NCBI GenBank assembly: GCA_964349045.1
Contig: CAYGFI010000127.1
Location: forward strand, 1-14,078
Reading direction: 5' to 3'
DNA: 14,078 nt
From: JACJXF01 sp964349045
GTDB taxonomy: Bacteria; Bacteroidota; Bacteroidia; Bacteroidales; GCA-2748055
The first letter of the stretch is position 1. Each line of letters begins with the position of its first letter. This document shows, piece after piece, positions 1-8,349 of the stretch. A program made the translations under genes and the position numbers. The notes below the pieces were generated by a model. That model made no database searches. It saw only the letters and a program-made list of their open reading frames with translations, and was not told where the DNA came from.

Positions 1-69
1 TTACCCGTTTCCAGCCATGAACTGGAATCAAATTCCCATTTGATTCAGAATCCTTTTTATGCTAATTAA
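1..69 (+). CDS. C-terminal end of a SusD/RagB-family lipoprotein (partial, runs off the window)
   Basis: The first base opens a reading frame of 22 codons ending at TAA 67-69. Its peptide contains 'LPVSSHEL' followed by 'LIQNPFY'. This matches the usual C-terminus of SusD-family proteins, which reads roughly 'PIPxxEL..Np.l.QNPgy'. SusD proteins are outer-membrane lipoproteins that bind glycan and lid a SusC transporter. The stop lies 14 nt before the next start, so the gene is probably the upstream member of the same operon. A SusC partner would be expected further upstream, outside the window. Only the tail is visible, so the family call rests on one motif. Confidence 0.75.
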   Translation, partial: LPVSSHELESNSHLIQNPFYAN

Positions 70-83
70 ATTATAAATCGAAA

Positions 84-1652
84 ATGAAAAAAAATAAGGG
101 AAAATTAGCTGTAGTGTATGTTTTTTCATTGCTTGTATTGTCCCTTACGTATTCCTGTAAGAAAGAAGTCCTTAATTTTACTACTGAAGAACAGTTTGTT
201 TCAATTGCAGAATTTATTTCATCCGATACTACCCGGTTCAGTGTATTTTATAAGATGATGAAAGAAGGCAGGCTGACGGATGCCCTGAGCTCATATAACC
301 CCAATGGCAACTCTTATACACTCTTCCTCCCAACTGATAGCGCTTTTGATTCATACATAAAACAGAATAAAAATTATTACAACGTTGATCAATTATTGGC
401 TGATAATGCTTTTATAAGGGTGCTTGTCAGGTATCATGTTGTAAACCGTGAATTCAGAACAAATGATTTTCCTTTCGGTGCTTTGCCGGATACTACTTTA
501 TCAGGAGATAACCTTACAATAGGGTTTTCAAATGATCTTGATACAACGATTTATAAAGTAAATAATGTTGCGCCTGTTATCAGGCAGAACATTGAAGCCA
601 GTAATGGTTATATTCATATAATCAGTAAGGTACTTGAGCCAATTGTATATTCAAGTTATGACCTGTTGAAATTAAATCCTGATTATTCCATATTTACCGC
701 AGCGCTTGATACCACAAGGATAAATGATAAAATGGGTATATATACAACAAATGGCAGCAATAGAAAAAATATTTATACCCTGCTGGTTGAACCTGATTCA
801 ATCTACAATAAATCAGGTATATATTCCATTGATGATTTGATCTCCCTTATCAAGCCTGAAAATAGTAATTTTTCAAGAGAAGATAATGGTTTATACCAGT
901 TTGTTGCATATCATATTCTTGACGGTAGCTATTTTCTCGATAATTTTGAAAATTCGAAAAATTATAATACCTGGGCTTCACTTCCTCTTCGCATAGATGC
1001 TGGTTTTATCATTAAAATAAACCAGGGGGTCGCAAATTTTGATACCATTATCACGGGAACAGATACTTCAGTCATTAATTATATTGAACCTGTCTATGAT
1101 GAAAGTAACATACTTTCAAAAAACGGCCCCATACATGTTATTTCGGAAATAATGAATTTATATAAACCAAACAGGGCCCAGGCGATATTTCAGTTCTATG
1201 AAGAGCCGTTAATAAACAATGTACGAAGTGTACCCAACACTTATCTGTTTACCCTGGATAATTTCACTGTTTTAAGTTGGGAGGGAGTCAAAGAAATTTC
1301 ATATATAAAATCAAGCTCCACTGCTGAAAAATCGAGTAACCTGGATTATATTCAAATAAACGGAGATTTTGTTATCTCATATATTATCCCAAAGTTATTA
1401 CCTGGTAAGTATAGTGTAAGGTTAAGGACAAACGCTTTTAATCAGCAAAATGCGATTATTCAGATTTTCATTGATAACCACCAGATCGGTGGTAATTTGA
1501 ATTTAACCTCCGGAGCGACCAGTGATAACCCGTATAAAGAATTTGTGCTTGGAGAATACGAGTTTACAACTTATGCTTCTCATATAGTCCGAATCCAGAG
1601 CCTTATCCCGGGGAACTTTATATGGGACTATATAAGATTTATTCCGGTTTAG
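84..1652 (+). CDS. FAS1 (fasciclin) domain lipoprotein 1, with C-terminal beta-sandwich
   Basis: This 522-residue protein is probably a surface lipoprotein. Residues 8-24 form a hydrophobic signal segment ending in 'TYSCKK', with C25 as the likely lipidated cysteine; the residues before it are not a perfect lipobox. Two FAS1 domains follow. The first is about 40-188 ('YTLFLPTDSAFD' at 78-89, 'VRYHVV' at 115-120, 'GYIHIISKVLEPI' at 175-187). The second is about 192-360 ('YTLLVEPDSIY', 'FVAYHILDG', 'GPIHVISEIM'). From about 395 to 522 there is a predicted beta-sandwich with 'LPGKYSVRLRTNA' (439-451) and the end 'WDYIRFIPV', reminiscent of carbohydrate-binding jelly-roll folds. FAS1 domains mediate adhesion and protein or glycan contacts. 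In Bacteroidota such proteins often sit beside SusC/SusD. A glycan-binding or adhesive role in the uptake complex is inferred. The gene ends in TAG. Confidence 0.9.
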   Translation: MKKNKGKLAVVYVFSLLVLSLTYSCKKEVLNFTTEEQFVSIAEFISSDTTRFSVFYKMMKEGRLTDALSSYNPNGNSYTLFLPTDSAFDSYIKQNKNYYNVDQLLADNAFIRVLVRYHVVNREFRTNDFPFGALPDTTLSGDNLTIGFSNDLDTTIYKVNNVAPVIRQNIEASNGYIHIISKVLEPIVYSSYDLLKLNPDYSIFTAALDTTRINDKMGIYTTNGSNRKNIYTLLVEPDSIYNKSGIYSIDDLISLIKPENSNFSREDNGLYQFVAYHILDGSYFLDNFENSKNYNTWASLPLRIDAGFIIKINQGVANFDTIITGTDTSVINYIEPVYDESNILSKNGPIHVISEIMNLYKPNRAQAIFQFYEEPLINNVRSVPNTYLFTLDNFTVLSWEGVKEISYIKSSSTAEKSSNLDYIQINGDFVISYIIPKLLPGKYSVRLRTNAFNQQNAIIQIFIDNHQIGGNLNLTSGATSDNPYKEFVLGEYEFTTYASHIVRIQSLIPGNFIWDYIRFIPV

Positions 1653-1673
1653 CAATTTTAAAAATTTATTCTC

Positions 1674-3188
1674 ATGCAGATAAAATTTGTTAAAATAGTG
1701 TTTTTGTTGATCCTATTTAGTTTGACAGCCTGTAAAGAAAGTTGGGATGAACATTATAATTCCATTAGTGAAGTTACTGTAAAACAAACAGTATGGGAGT
1801 TATTACTGAACGATCCTGATTATTCAAAATTTACGGATTATCTGCAGGCGAACGGGTTGGATTCATTATTTAAAACCGGGAGATCCATTACTGTTTTTGT
1901 TCCCGATAATGCAGCCTTTGATAATTTTAATGCAGATACTTCCGACGTGATTTTAATTCTGCGTTATCATATTTCTGAAACTGTATTTAATACACGTAAT
2001 GTTGAACATTCAAAGATGCTGGAAACCTCTACAGGCAAGTTTGCCCTGATCGAAAATAATAATGGAGAATATTTCGTCGATGGAGTAAAAATCTATTATT
2101 CCAGTCCATTGTGCTCTAATGGAAAGTATTATGAAATTCATGATCTCCTTTACCCGAAACCAACACTGTATGAATATATTGCACATAATAGCGGAATTCT
2201 GAAGGATTATATTGATCAGTTCGATTCTGTTTATCTCGACCATAATTTAAGTACCCCTCTTGGGTATGATAGTGCTGGAAATACAATCTATGACTCAGTC
2301 TTTACCTATATTAATTTATTTGACTCTTTATATTTTCCCGTTCCCCAGGAATTCAGGCAAAAAACAGCCACTTTTCTTCTTTTCGACGAGACTCAGTACA
2401 GGGATGCACTTGATGAAATGGCTTCTAACCTGACGGGAAATTTTCATTCCTTTGCTGATATTCCCGAAGTCTGGCAACTTAATGTATTGCTACCGGGAAT
2501 TGTAAAAAACGGAATTTTCGAGGGTTCATTCCAGTATGAAGATTTTTGTGCGGGTAAATTGAAAAGTATTGCCGGAGATACCGTCTTTGTCGACTGCAAT
2601 AACATAGATCCGGATTCCCGGTTTATTTGCAGTAATGGAGTGGTATTCAAATATCTGAATTTCAGTGTCCCCGATTCTTTATACAAAAATGAAAATAAAA
2701 TGCAGGGAGAGTCCCTGGTTAAAGCGGTAGGAGCCGGAGTGTTTAACTGGCAGGACTGGGTTAAAATTACCGGATCAAATACCACTCCGGTGATTCAGCC
2801 GGTTGTTGGAGCAGATAATGACACAATTATAAGCCTGAACTTAGGTATCCGGTATAACGGAACTTTTAAAATGGAATTTTATATTAAAAATTTGTTTCCA
2901 CAGAAATACCGGTTTGTATGTCGTGCAAATTCCAGACCTTCAGGAATTTATGAGATTTATGTAAATGATGAATATATCGGGGAAATTGATTTATATGATT
3001 TAAGAAAAACTGTCAGAAGTGTAACCGGAGAATTCTTCATTCCTGACGGTGGATATAACAAATTTGATTTCTGGGTAGATAATATCACCGATTTTGGAGA
3101 TGTAAAAATTGCCATAAATTATATAGAATCAGGCGCTTCAAATACCAACGGTCTTGCAATTGATTATGTCTCCTTAATTCCTGAATAA
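1674..3188 (+). CDS. FAS1 (fasciclin) domain lipoprotein 2, paralogue of the preceding gene
   Basis: This 504-residue lipoprotein has a textbook signal with lipobox 'LTAC' (C20), followed by 'KESWDEHYN', an N-terminus common in Bacteroidota fasciclin-type lipoproteins. A clear FAS1 domain spans about 30-162 ('WELLLNDPDYSKF' at 41-53, 'SITVFVPDNAAFD' at 71-83, 'LRYHI' at 96-100, 'YYEIHDLLYP' at 152-161). A second, more degenerate FAS1-like unit spans about 163-335 ('TATFLLFDETQY' at 231-242, 'LNVLLPGIV' at 269-277, 'SNGVVFKY' at 320-327). The C-terminal 345-504 segment is a beta-sandwich. Its 'FPQKYRFVCRANS' and 'IYEIYVNDEYIG' align with the matching part of the preceding protein, and it ends 'AIDYVSLIPE'. 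The two genes therefore look like an old duplication with the same architecture. It lies 21 nt after gene 1 and 25 nt before the transporter, so co-transcription is likely. Confidence 0.9.
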   Translation: MQIKFVKIVFLLILFSLTACKESWDEHYNSISEVTVKQTVWELLLNDPDYSKFTDYLQANGLDSLFKTGRSITVFVPDNAAFDNFNADTSDVILILRYHISETVFNTRNVEHSKMLETSTGKFALIENNNGEYFVDGVKIYYSSPLCSNGKYYEIHDLLYPKPTLYEYIAHNSGILKDYIDQFDSVYLDHNLSTPLGYDSAGNTIYDSVFTYINLFDSLYFPVPQEFRQKTATFLLFDETQYRDALDEMASNLTGNFHSFADIPEVWQLNVLLPGIVKNGIFEGSFQYEDFCAGKLKSIAGDTVFVDCNNIDPDSRFICSNGVVFKYLNFSVPDSLYKNENKMQGESLVKAVGAGVFNWQDWVKITGSNTTPVIQPVVGADNDTIISLNLGIRYNGTFKMEFYIKNLFPQKYRFVCRANSRPSGIYEIYVNDEYIGEIDLYDLRKTVRSVTGEFFIPDGGYNKFDFWVDNITDFGDVKIAINYIESGASNTNGLAIDYVSLIPE

Positions 3189-3213
3189 ATCATTGGATAA
3201 CAACTATTAATGT

Positions 3214-3867
3214 ATGAGAACGGGTAAAAATTATTTAAGGATCAGCATATTGATATTAATTCTGTTTATTCCGGTTTCCGGTTTTGGACAGAATTATAAA
3301 GTCATGGGTACGATCCTGGGAGTTCAGAATAAACCTCTTCAAGGCGTTTCAATTAGTATTGAAGGAAGTTCTCTTAGCCCTGTTGTGACCAGGGATGATG
3401 GATCATTTGAAATGGCTATCGAATCGGGTGATTCATGGCTGATAATTACACCCCTCGGGAAATATAAAGGACAACGTATATTTCTTGCCGGCAGAATAAA
3501 TTTAACGGTTTACCTCAGTAAAACTGATATTGACTCTGATCATGATGAACTTTTATATACCGGCGGATACAAGACAAGACGTAATATGATTTCTGCCATG
3601 AACTCACTGGGTTCAAAGGACCTGGAACTTTCCTCCTTTTCAACACTGGACCAGTATTTTCAGGGAAAAATTCCGGGTGTAAACATGACAGGAAATTCCG
3701 GTCAACCCGGTTCAGGTGGTTCTGTTATGATCAGGGGAGTGAATTCACTAAATGCTAATAACCAGCCCTTATACATTGTTGATGGTATGCCTCTTGAATT
3801 TGGAGGTACTTATAATTCCCTGATTGAAGGAAATTCATTTAATCCTGTAAACTTTATTGAACCCTAG
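3214..3867 (+). CDS. N-terminal fragment of the SusC transporter, ending at the premature TAG
   Basis: This is what would be made if the TAG at 3865-3867 terminates: 217 residues comprising the signal peptide, the N-terminal carboxypeptidase-regulatory-like domain and about two thirds of the plug. The start ATG at 3214 is supported by the signal peptide that follows it at once ('LRISILILILFIPVSGFGQ'). The usual 'VVVGYGTQKK' plug entry is diverged to 'LLYTGGYKTRRN' (113-124). A protein ending here has no barrel and cannot be a transporter. It would be exported to the periplasm and probably degraded. Confidence 0.7.
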   Translation: MRTGKNYLRISILILILFIPVSGFGQNYKVMGTILGVQNKPLQGVSISIEGSSLSPVVTRDDGSFEMAIESGDSWLIITPLGKYKGQRIFLAGRINLTVYLSKTDIDSDHDELLYTGGYKTRRNMISAMNSLGSKDLELSSFSTLDQYFQGKIPGVNMTGNSGQPGSGGSVMIRGVNSLNANNQPLYIVDGMPLEFGGTYNSLIEGNSFNPVNFIEP

Positions 3868-6363
3868 GATATTACAAAAGTAACCATTCTTAAAGATGGA
3901 TTAAGTACTTCGCAGTATGGGGTAAAAGGTTCAAACGGGGTTGTGCTTATTGAAACGCTTAATCCACCTGAGACACAGACAACTATTGATTTTTCATTTA
4001 AAACCGGAATCAATTTTAAAGGAAAGGAAATTCCACAATTAAACAGTGAAGAATATAAAACCCTGGCTAATGAAATCCTCCTGACTTCAAATGTACTGGA
4101 AGAATCCCTCCCTGGTTTATACCCGGGTTTATTCTATACTCCCGCAGATAAGGAATATATCCGGTACTCACACGATTATAACTGGCAAAAAGAAGTATTT
4201 ACAAATTCTGTGATGCAGGATGCTTATTTAAGTGTAAAAGGTGGTGACGCTATTGGGAGGTATGGTCTTTCAGTCGGCTACCTGGGTCATGAAGGAATTT
4301 TTAAAAACACCGGTTTTAATCGTTTTACAACCCGATTTGTGGGTACTTTTAATATTTTCGAATGGATGAGAATGTATATTAGTGCAAACCTTGCCAATAC
4401 TAACGCAAATTTGAAGGAATCGGCTCTTTTACCACAAACCAGCCCGATTCTGACATCTTTGTTTAAATCTCCACTTTTATCCCCTTATAAATATGATAAT
4501 AATAATCAACTGCCTATTATCGATAATGTTGACGAATTGGGAATAAGTAATCCCCTGGCAGTAATTAAGAATTATAATGCTAAAAACTCGGGGAACAGAT
4601 TTCTGACTTCAGTCAGAATTGAAGGTGATATCACAAAAAAAATAAAATGGAATTCCATTCTTGGGTTGAATATTTCCTCAATCCGGGAAAGTGCATACCT
4701 TCCAAACCTGGGAATGGATTTGTATTACTCGGGGGAAGTATTCAATGCTTCAAAATCCATGAATAATGGATTCCTTTCCGTATATAACAACAATTACCTC
4801 TCATATTCAGGTACATTTAATAAAGTACATGCCCTTTCGGCTATGATCGGTTCTAAATGGCAAGTAAATAAACTTCAGGAGGACTGGGCCATTGCTAAAA
4901 ATGCAAATGAAAATGACCAATATACAAATCTGCAGGCAGGGGTTCCATTTTTAAGAGATGACGGGGGCAGGATTTTAAACTGGAACTGGCTTTCAACCTA
5001 CGGAAAAGTTGATTATAGTTTCAGGGATAAATACCTCCTGGAACTCAGTATGACATCGGATTTATCATCCAATATCGGGAAGTCAGCCAACGATGTCTTT
5101 AAAATATCAGGGGTGCCTTTCAGGATGTTTTATGCAGCGGGCGGTGCATGGAGATTATCTAATGAAAATTTCTTAAAGAATGTCTCCGCAATCGAGGACC
5201 TTAAACTCAGGTTTTCATTTGGATTATCCGGAAATGATGATATTGGAATAGGGAACATATACAATTATTATAAACTGTCATTGTACCGGGAAACTTCCGG
5301 CGTAATTCCTTCTGCTTTTACAAATGAATCACTAACTGCCGAGAAAAATAAGAAATTAAATTTTGGCGCTGATCTGAGTCTTTATGCCGGCCGGATCAGG
5401 TTATCATTCGATTATTACGATTATAACTCTGAAGATCTCCTGGTTTATGAGAAACTGGATCCTTTTATCGGGTATGACTATTATCCGATTAACAACGGAT
5501 CTTTGAATAACAGTGGTGAAGAGATCTTCATCTTTACCAGAATTGTGGATGCGAATAATTTTAAATTAGATTTGGACCTGAATATTTCCTCCAACAGAAA
5601 TAAAATTACTTCAATCCAGGGGGGACAAATAGTATCCGACCTGAACGGGTGCCAGATCATTAATTCTGTTGATAATCCGGTTAATAGTTTTTATGGTTAT
5701 ATGTACGAGGGTGTATTTTCCACAAGCGATGAGGCCAGCCAGGCTGACCTGGTCAATGAAAGAGGAATGCCCTTTGGAGCCGGTGATGCAATATTCAGGG
5801 ATATTTCGGGCCAGGATAACGTTCCGGATGGTATTATAAACGACTATGATAAAGTTATACTGGGATCCTCCAACCCTGAATATTTCGGTGGGTTAAATAC
5901 CAGTTTTATATATAAAAGATGGGGATTGCATTTCTTCTGGCAATTTGTTTACGGGAATAAGGCATTTAATTATGTAAGGTATCAGAACGAGAAAATAACC
6001 GACCTTTCCAATCAAAGTGTGTCAACTTTGAATCGATGGGAGTATGAGGGTCAGCAAACCGATGTACCCAGGGCATTGTGGGGTGATCCTTTGGGGAATA
6101 ATGCATTTTCATCAAGATGGATCGAAGATGCTTCTTATTTACGCCTTAAGCAATTATCTCTTTCCTATACGATTTCAGATAAGGTGCTGTTCTTCAGAAA
6201 TATAAACACGTATGTCACGGCAACAAACCTGTTTAACCTGAACAATTATCTGGGCTATGATCCTGAGTTTGCGTATTCATTTAGTTCCCGGGACCAGGGG
6301 ATCGATTATGGATTGATGCCGTTTTATACCAGTGTTATACTGGGAATAAAATTTGGATTGTAA
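3214..6363 (+). pseudogene. SusC/RagA-family TonB-dependent transporter, interrupted by one in-frame TAG
   Basis: Read through the TAG at codon 218, this frame encodes about 1049 residues, normal for SusC transporters that import oligosaccharides across the outer membrane with TonB energy. Visible parts are a signal peptide (about 1-25), a carboxypeptidase-regulatory-like N-terminal domain (about 27-105), a plug (about 120-270) with the family signature 'MIRGVNSLNANNQPLYIVDG' at 172-191, and a beta-barrel to the C-terminus ('TATNLFNLNNYLGYDPEF' at 1002-1019). The stop falls between 'NFIEP' and 'DITKVTILKDG', where the family has 'NPxDIxxxxVLKD', so exactly one sense codon is replaced. Both halves are in the same frame and otherwise well conserved. 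The piece after the stop (first start-like codon a GTG at 3943, which is really the valine in 'NGVVLIE') has no signal peptide and could not reach the outer membrane alone. The break is thus recent, a sequence error, or suppressed. The SusD partner follows after 35 nt. Confidence 0.93.
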
Positions 6364-6398
6364 TAAACAATATTTAAATGTTCAGAAATTACATTTAG

Positions 6399-8306
6399 AT
6401 GCAAAAATTTCGAAAATTCTTTGAGAATATGTGCATAATCAGAAATGGGATCGTAATTGCAATGATTTTTGGGCTGTTGACAGTATTATCATGCAAGAAG
6501 TTATATGAACCTGATCTGGGCCTGTATATTAAAGAAGAGAATTATTTTAAGGATGAAAGCGAATACAGGTCTGCCGATCTTGGATTATACTCACTTCAAC
6601 AAAAATTAGTTGAGCAGATCGTTATCCTCGGTGACCTGAGAAGTGATTTATGTAAAATTACACAAAATGCTGACCGGGACTTGATTGAGATTTATAACTT
6701 TAATGTTTCTGAGAACAATAAATATGCTTCCCCCCTGAATTTTTATACTCTGATTGCTGCATGTAATAACTTTATCAGAAAAATTGAATTATACCATCCT
6801 GAAGCTATGGATAAGAATGCTCCTGTCACAAATTTCGACCGGTATTATGGCGAAGCATTATGTATGAGAGCCTGGGCTTTTTTCAACGCGGCAAGAATTT
6901 ATGGGAAGATCCCTTATATTCCCTACTCATTAACTAATATCAAAGAAATTGAAGATTATGTAAATTCTCCAAAATCAATTACCGACTCAATAGATATAAT
7001 TTACGCGGTTGACGGATATCATAACGATACCATCATCAGAAAGAATCCCCTGGTAATTCCAAATGCCTTTATTGATTTAATTGCAATTATTGATACTCTG
7101 ACAAATGAACTGGAATCTAAAGTTAAAGCGGTAGGTGTGAACCACAGGATTGATAACGGTGATGTTACCTGGGATGTAACTGTCTGGAATCAGTATGCTA
7201 AGAATGTATTAATGGGCCAGATGTATTTATACAAAGGGGATTATGGCAGAGCACTTCAGTATTTCGATCCGATTGTGTACAATTATGAGGGAATAAGTAA
7301 TATTAAATTTGGTTTGGATGCGAAGTTTTCTTTAGATAAATGGAGAAATATTATTTCCGGTATTGATCCTGATGAACATATCCTGGTATTGAAATTTGAT
7401 AAATCTAACCGGCAGCAGAATAACCTGCAATATTTATTTTCTGATGAGGTGCCAAACAGTTACCAGATCAAACCAACAAAATATGCGGTAGAAAATTGGG
7501 AGACTTCATGGAATTCAACTAAAATTATAATTAATAAAACTAATCCTGCATTAACCTACCTTGATCCTGAAAACCCGGGAGTTCCCGGAGATTTCTACCG
7601 CGGTTACAATGTCTCCTACAGGTATTCAAATAATGGTGTTCCTTTAAGTAGAAATGAAGTTATGCTCATGCTGGATTATAAAAAAAACGGAAACTATTCT
7701 GATGTTCAAAAAATAATGGAGAATGCAGACACAGTTGTTTATAAATATTCACTGAATAAGAATAGTTATGACCAGGATGCAAATTTCATTATTTACAGAG
7801 CGGCTTCTGTTCATCTCTATGAAGCTGAAATATACACCCAAATGGTATTTTTAAGCGGGGGGCTTTTAAGAACAGATGTGCTCCTGGCTCAAAAGTTCCT
7901 GAATGAGGGTTCCTACCAGAATAATAGTAAGCAACTTGGAGTAAGAGGAAGGGTGGGTTTTGCAGACGGTTATGAAAAAGTAACCATTGAAAACGATTAT
8001 ATTTATAAACATGATCCATACACCAACCAGGTAATCGGTTTTTATAACTACACCGGAAATCTCTCTGCTAAAAAAGCTTATCTTGAAAATAAGATCCTTG
8101 ATGAAAGAGCCAGGGAACTTGCGTTTGAAGGCGAACGTTTCTATGATTTAATGAGGATTGCTTTTCGAAGGGAGGATAATTCTTACCTGGCCGACAAGGT
8201 AGCTGCCAAATTTGAAAAGGAGAGCCAGAAAGAATCTATCAGGCAAAAACTGATGGATGAAAGTAACTGGTATATCCCATTTTATTTGAAAAAATCTGAA
8301 GAATGA
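6399..8306 (+). CDS. SusD/RagB-family outer-membrane glycan-binding lipoprotein
   Basis: SusD proteins capture glycans at the cell surface and close over the SusC channel. This 635-residue member has a hydrophobic signal ending in 'VLSCKK', giving lipidated C32. The second in-frame ATG at 6429 (M11) would give a more usual 21-residue signal peptide and is a credible alternative start. Family landmarks are 'YYGEALCMRAWAFF' (149-162), the TPR-containing middle with 'YMGQMYLYKGDYGRALQYF'-like helices, 'IIYRAASVHLYEAEIY', and the strongly conserved 'ILDERARELAFEGERFYDLM' at 566-585. It ends in 'WYIPFYLKK', not the common 'QNPGY' tail. It is somewhat longer than many SusD proteins. It is the partner of the transporter 35 nt upstream and appears intact although that transporter is interrupted. 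The gene converges on the beta-helix gene with a 43-nt gap and no clear terminator hairpin. Confidence 0.95.
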   Translation: MQKFRKFFENMCIIRNGIVIAMIFGLLTVLSCKKLYEPDLGLYIKEENYFKDESEYRSADLGLYSLQQKLVEQIVILGDLRSDLCKITQNADRDLIEIYNFNVSENNKYASPLNFYTLIAACNNFIRKIELYHPEAMDKNAPVTNFDRYYGEALCMRAWAFFNAARIYGKIPYIPYSLTNIKEIEDYVNSPKSITDSIDIIYAVDGYHNDTIIRKNPLVIPNAFIDLIAIIDTLTNELESKVKAVGVNHRIDNGDVTWDVTVWNQYAKNVLMGQMYLYKGDYGRALQYFDPIVYNYEGISNIKFGLDAKFSLDKWRNIISGIDPDEHILVLKFDKSNRQQNNLQYLFSDEVPNSYQIKPTKYAVENWETSWNSTKIIINKTNPALTYLDPENPGVPGDFYRGYNVSYRYSNNGVPLSRNEVMLMLDYKKNGNYSDVQKIMENADTVVYKYSLNKNSYDQDANFIIYRAASVHLYEAEIYTQMVFLSGGLLRTDVLLAQKFLNEGSYQNNSKQLGVRGRVGFADGYEKVTIENDYIYKHDPYTNQVIGFYNYTGNLSAKKAYLENKILDERARELAFEGERFYDLMRIAFRREDNSYLADKVAAKFEKESQKESIRQKLMDESNWYIPFYLKKSEE

Positions 8307-8349
8307 TTTGAACAATAAAGTGCAAATATTGGATTCAGGCATTTTACTG

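Noticed and set aside
3865..3867. TAG reassigned to a sense codon throughout this genome
   Set aside because: Only one in-frame TAG occurs across roughly 3,400 sense codons, and three genes (ends at 1652, 8350, 11509) stop at TAG where their domains end. The backup stops behind those TAGs also occur behind TAA and TGA, so they are not specific support.
3943..6363. Independent gene starting at GTG 3943
   Set aside because: The GTG is the valine inside the conserved SusC plug sequence 'NGVVLIE'. The product would lack a signal peptide and half the plug, so it is the rear part of the interrupted transporter.
8307..8349. Bidirectional terminator between the convergent SusD and beta-helix genes
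   Set aside because: I could not find a stable inverted repeat or flanking T/A runs in the 43-nt gap.
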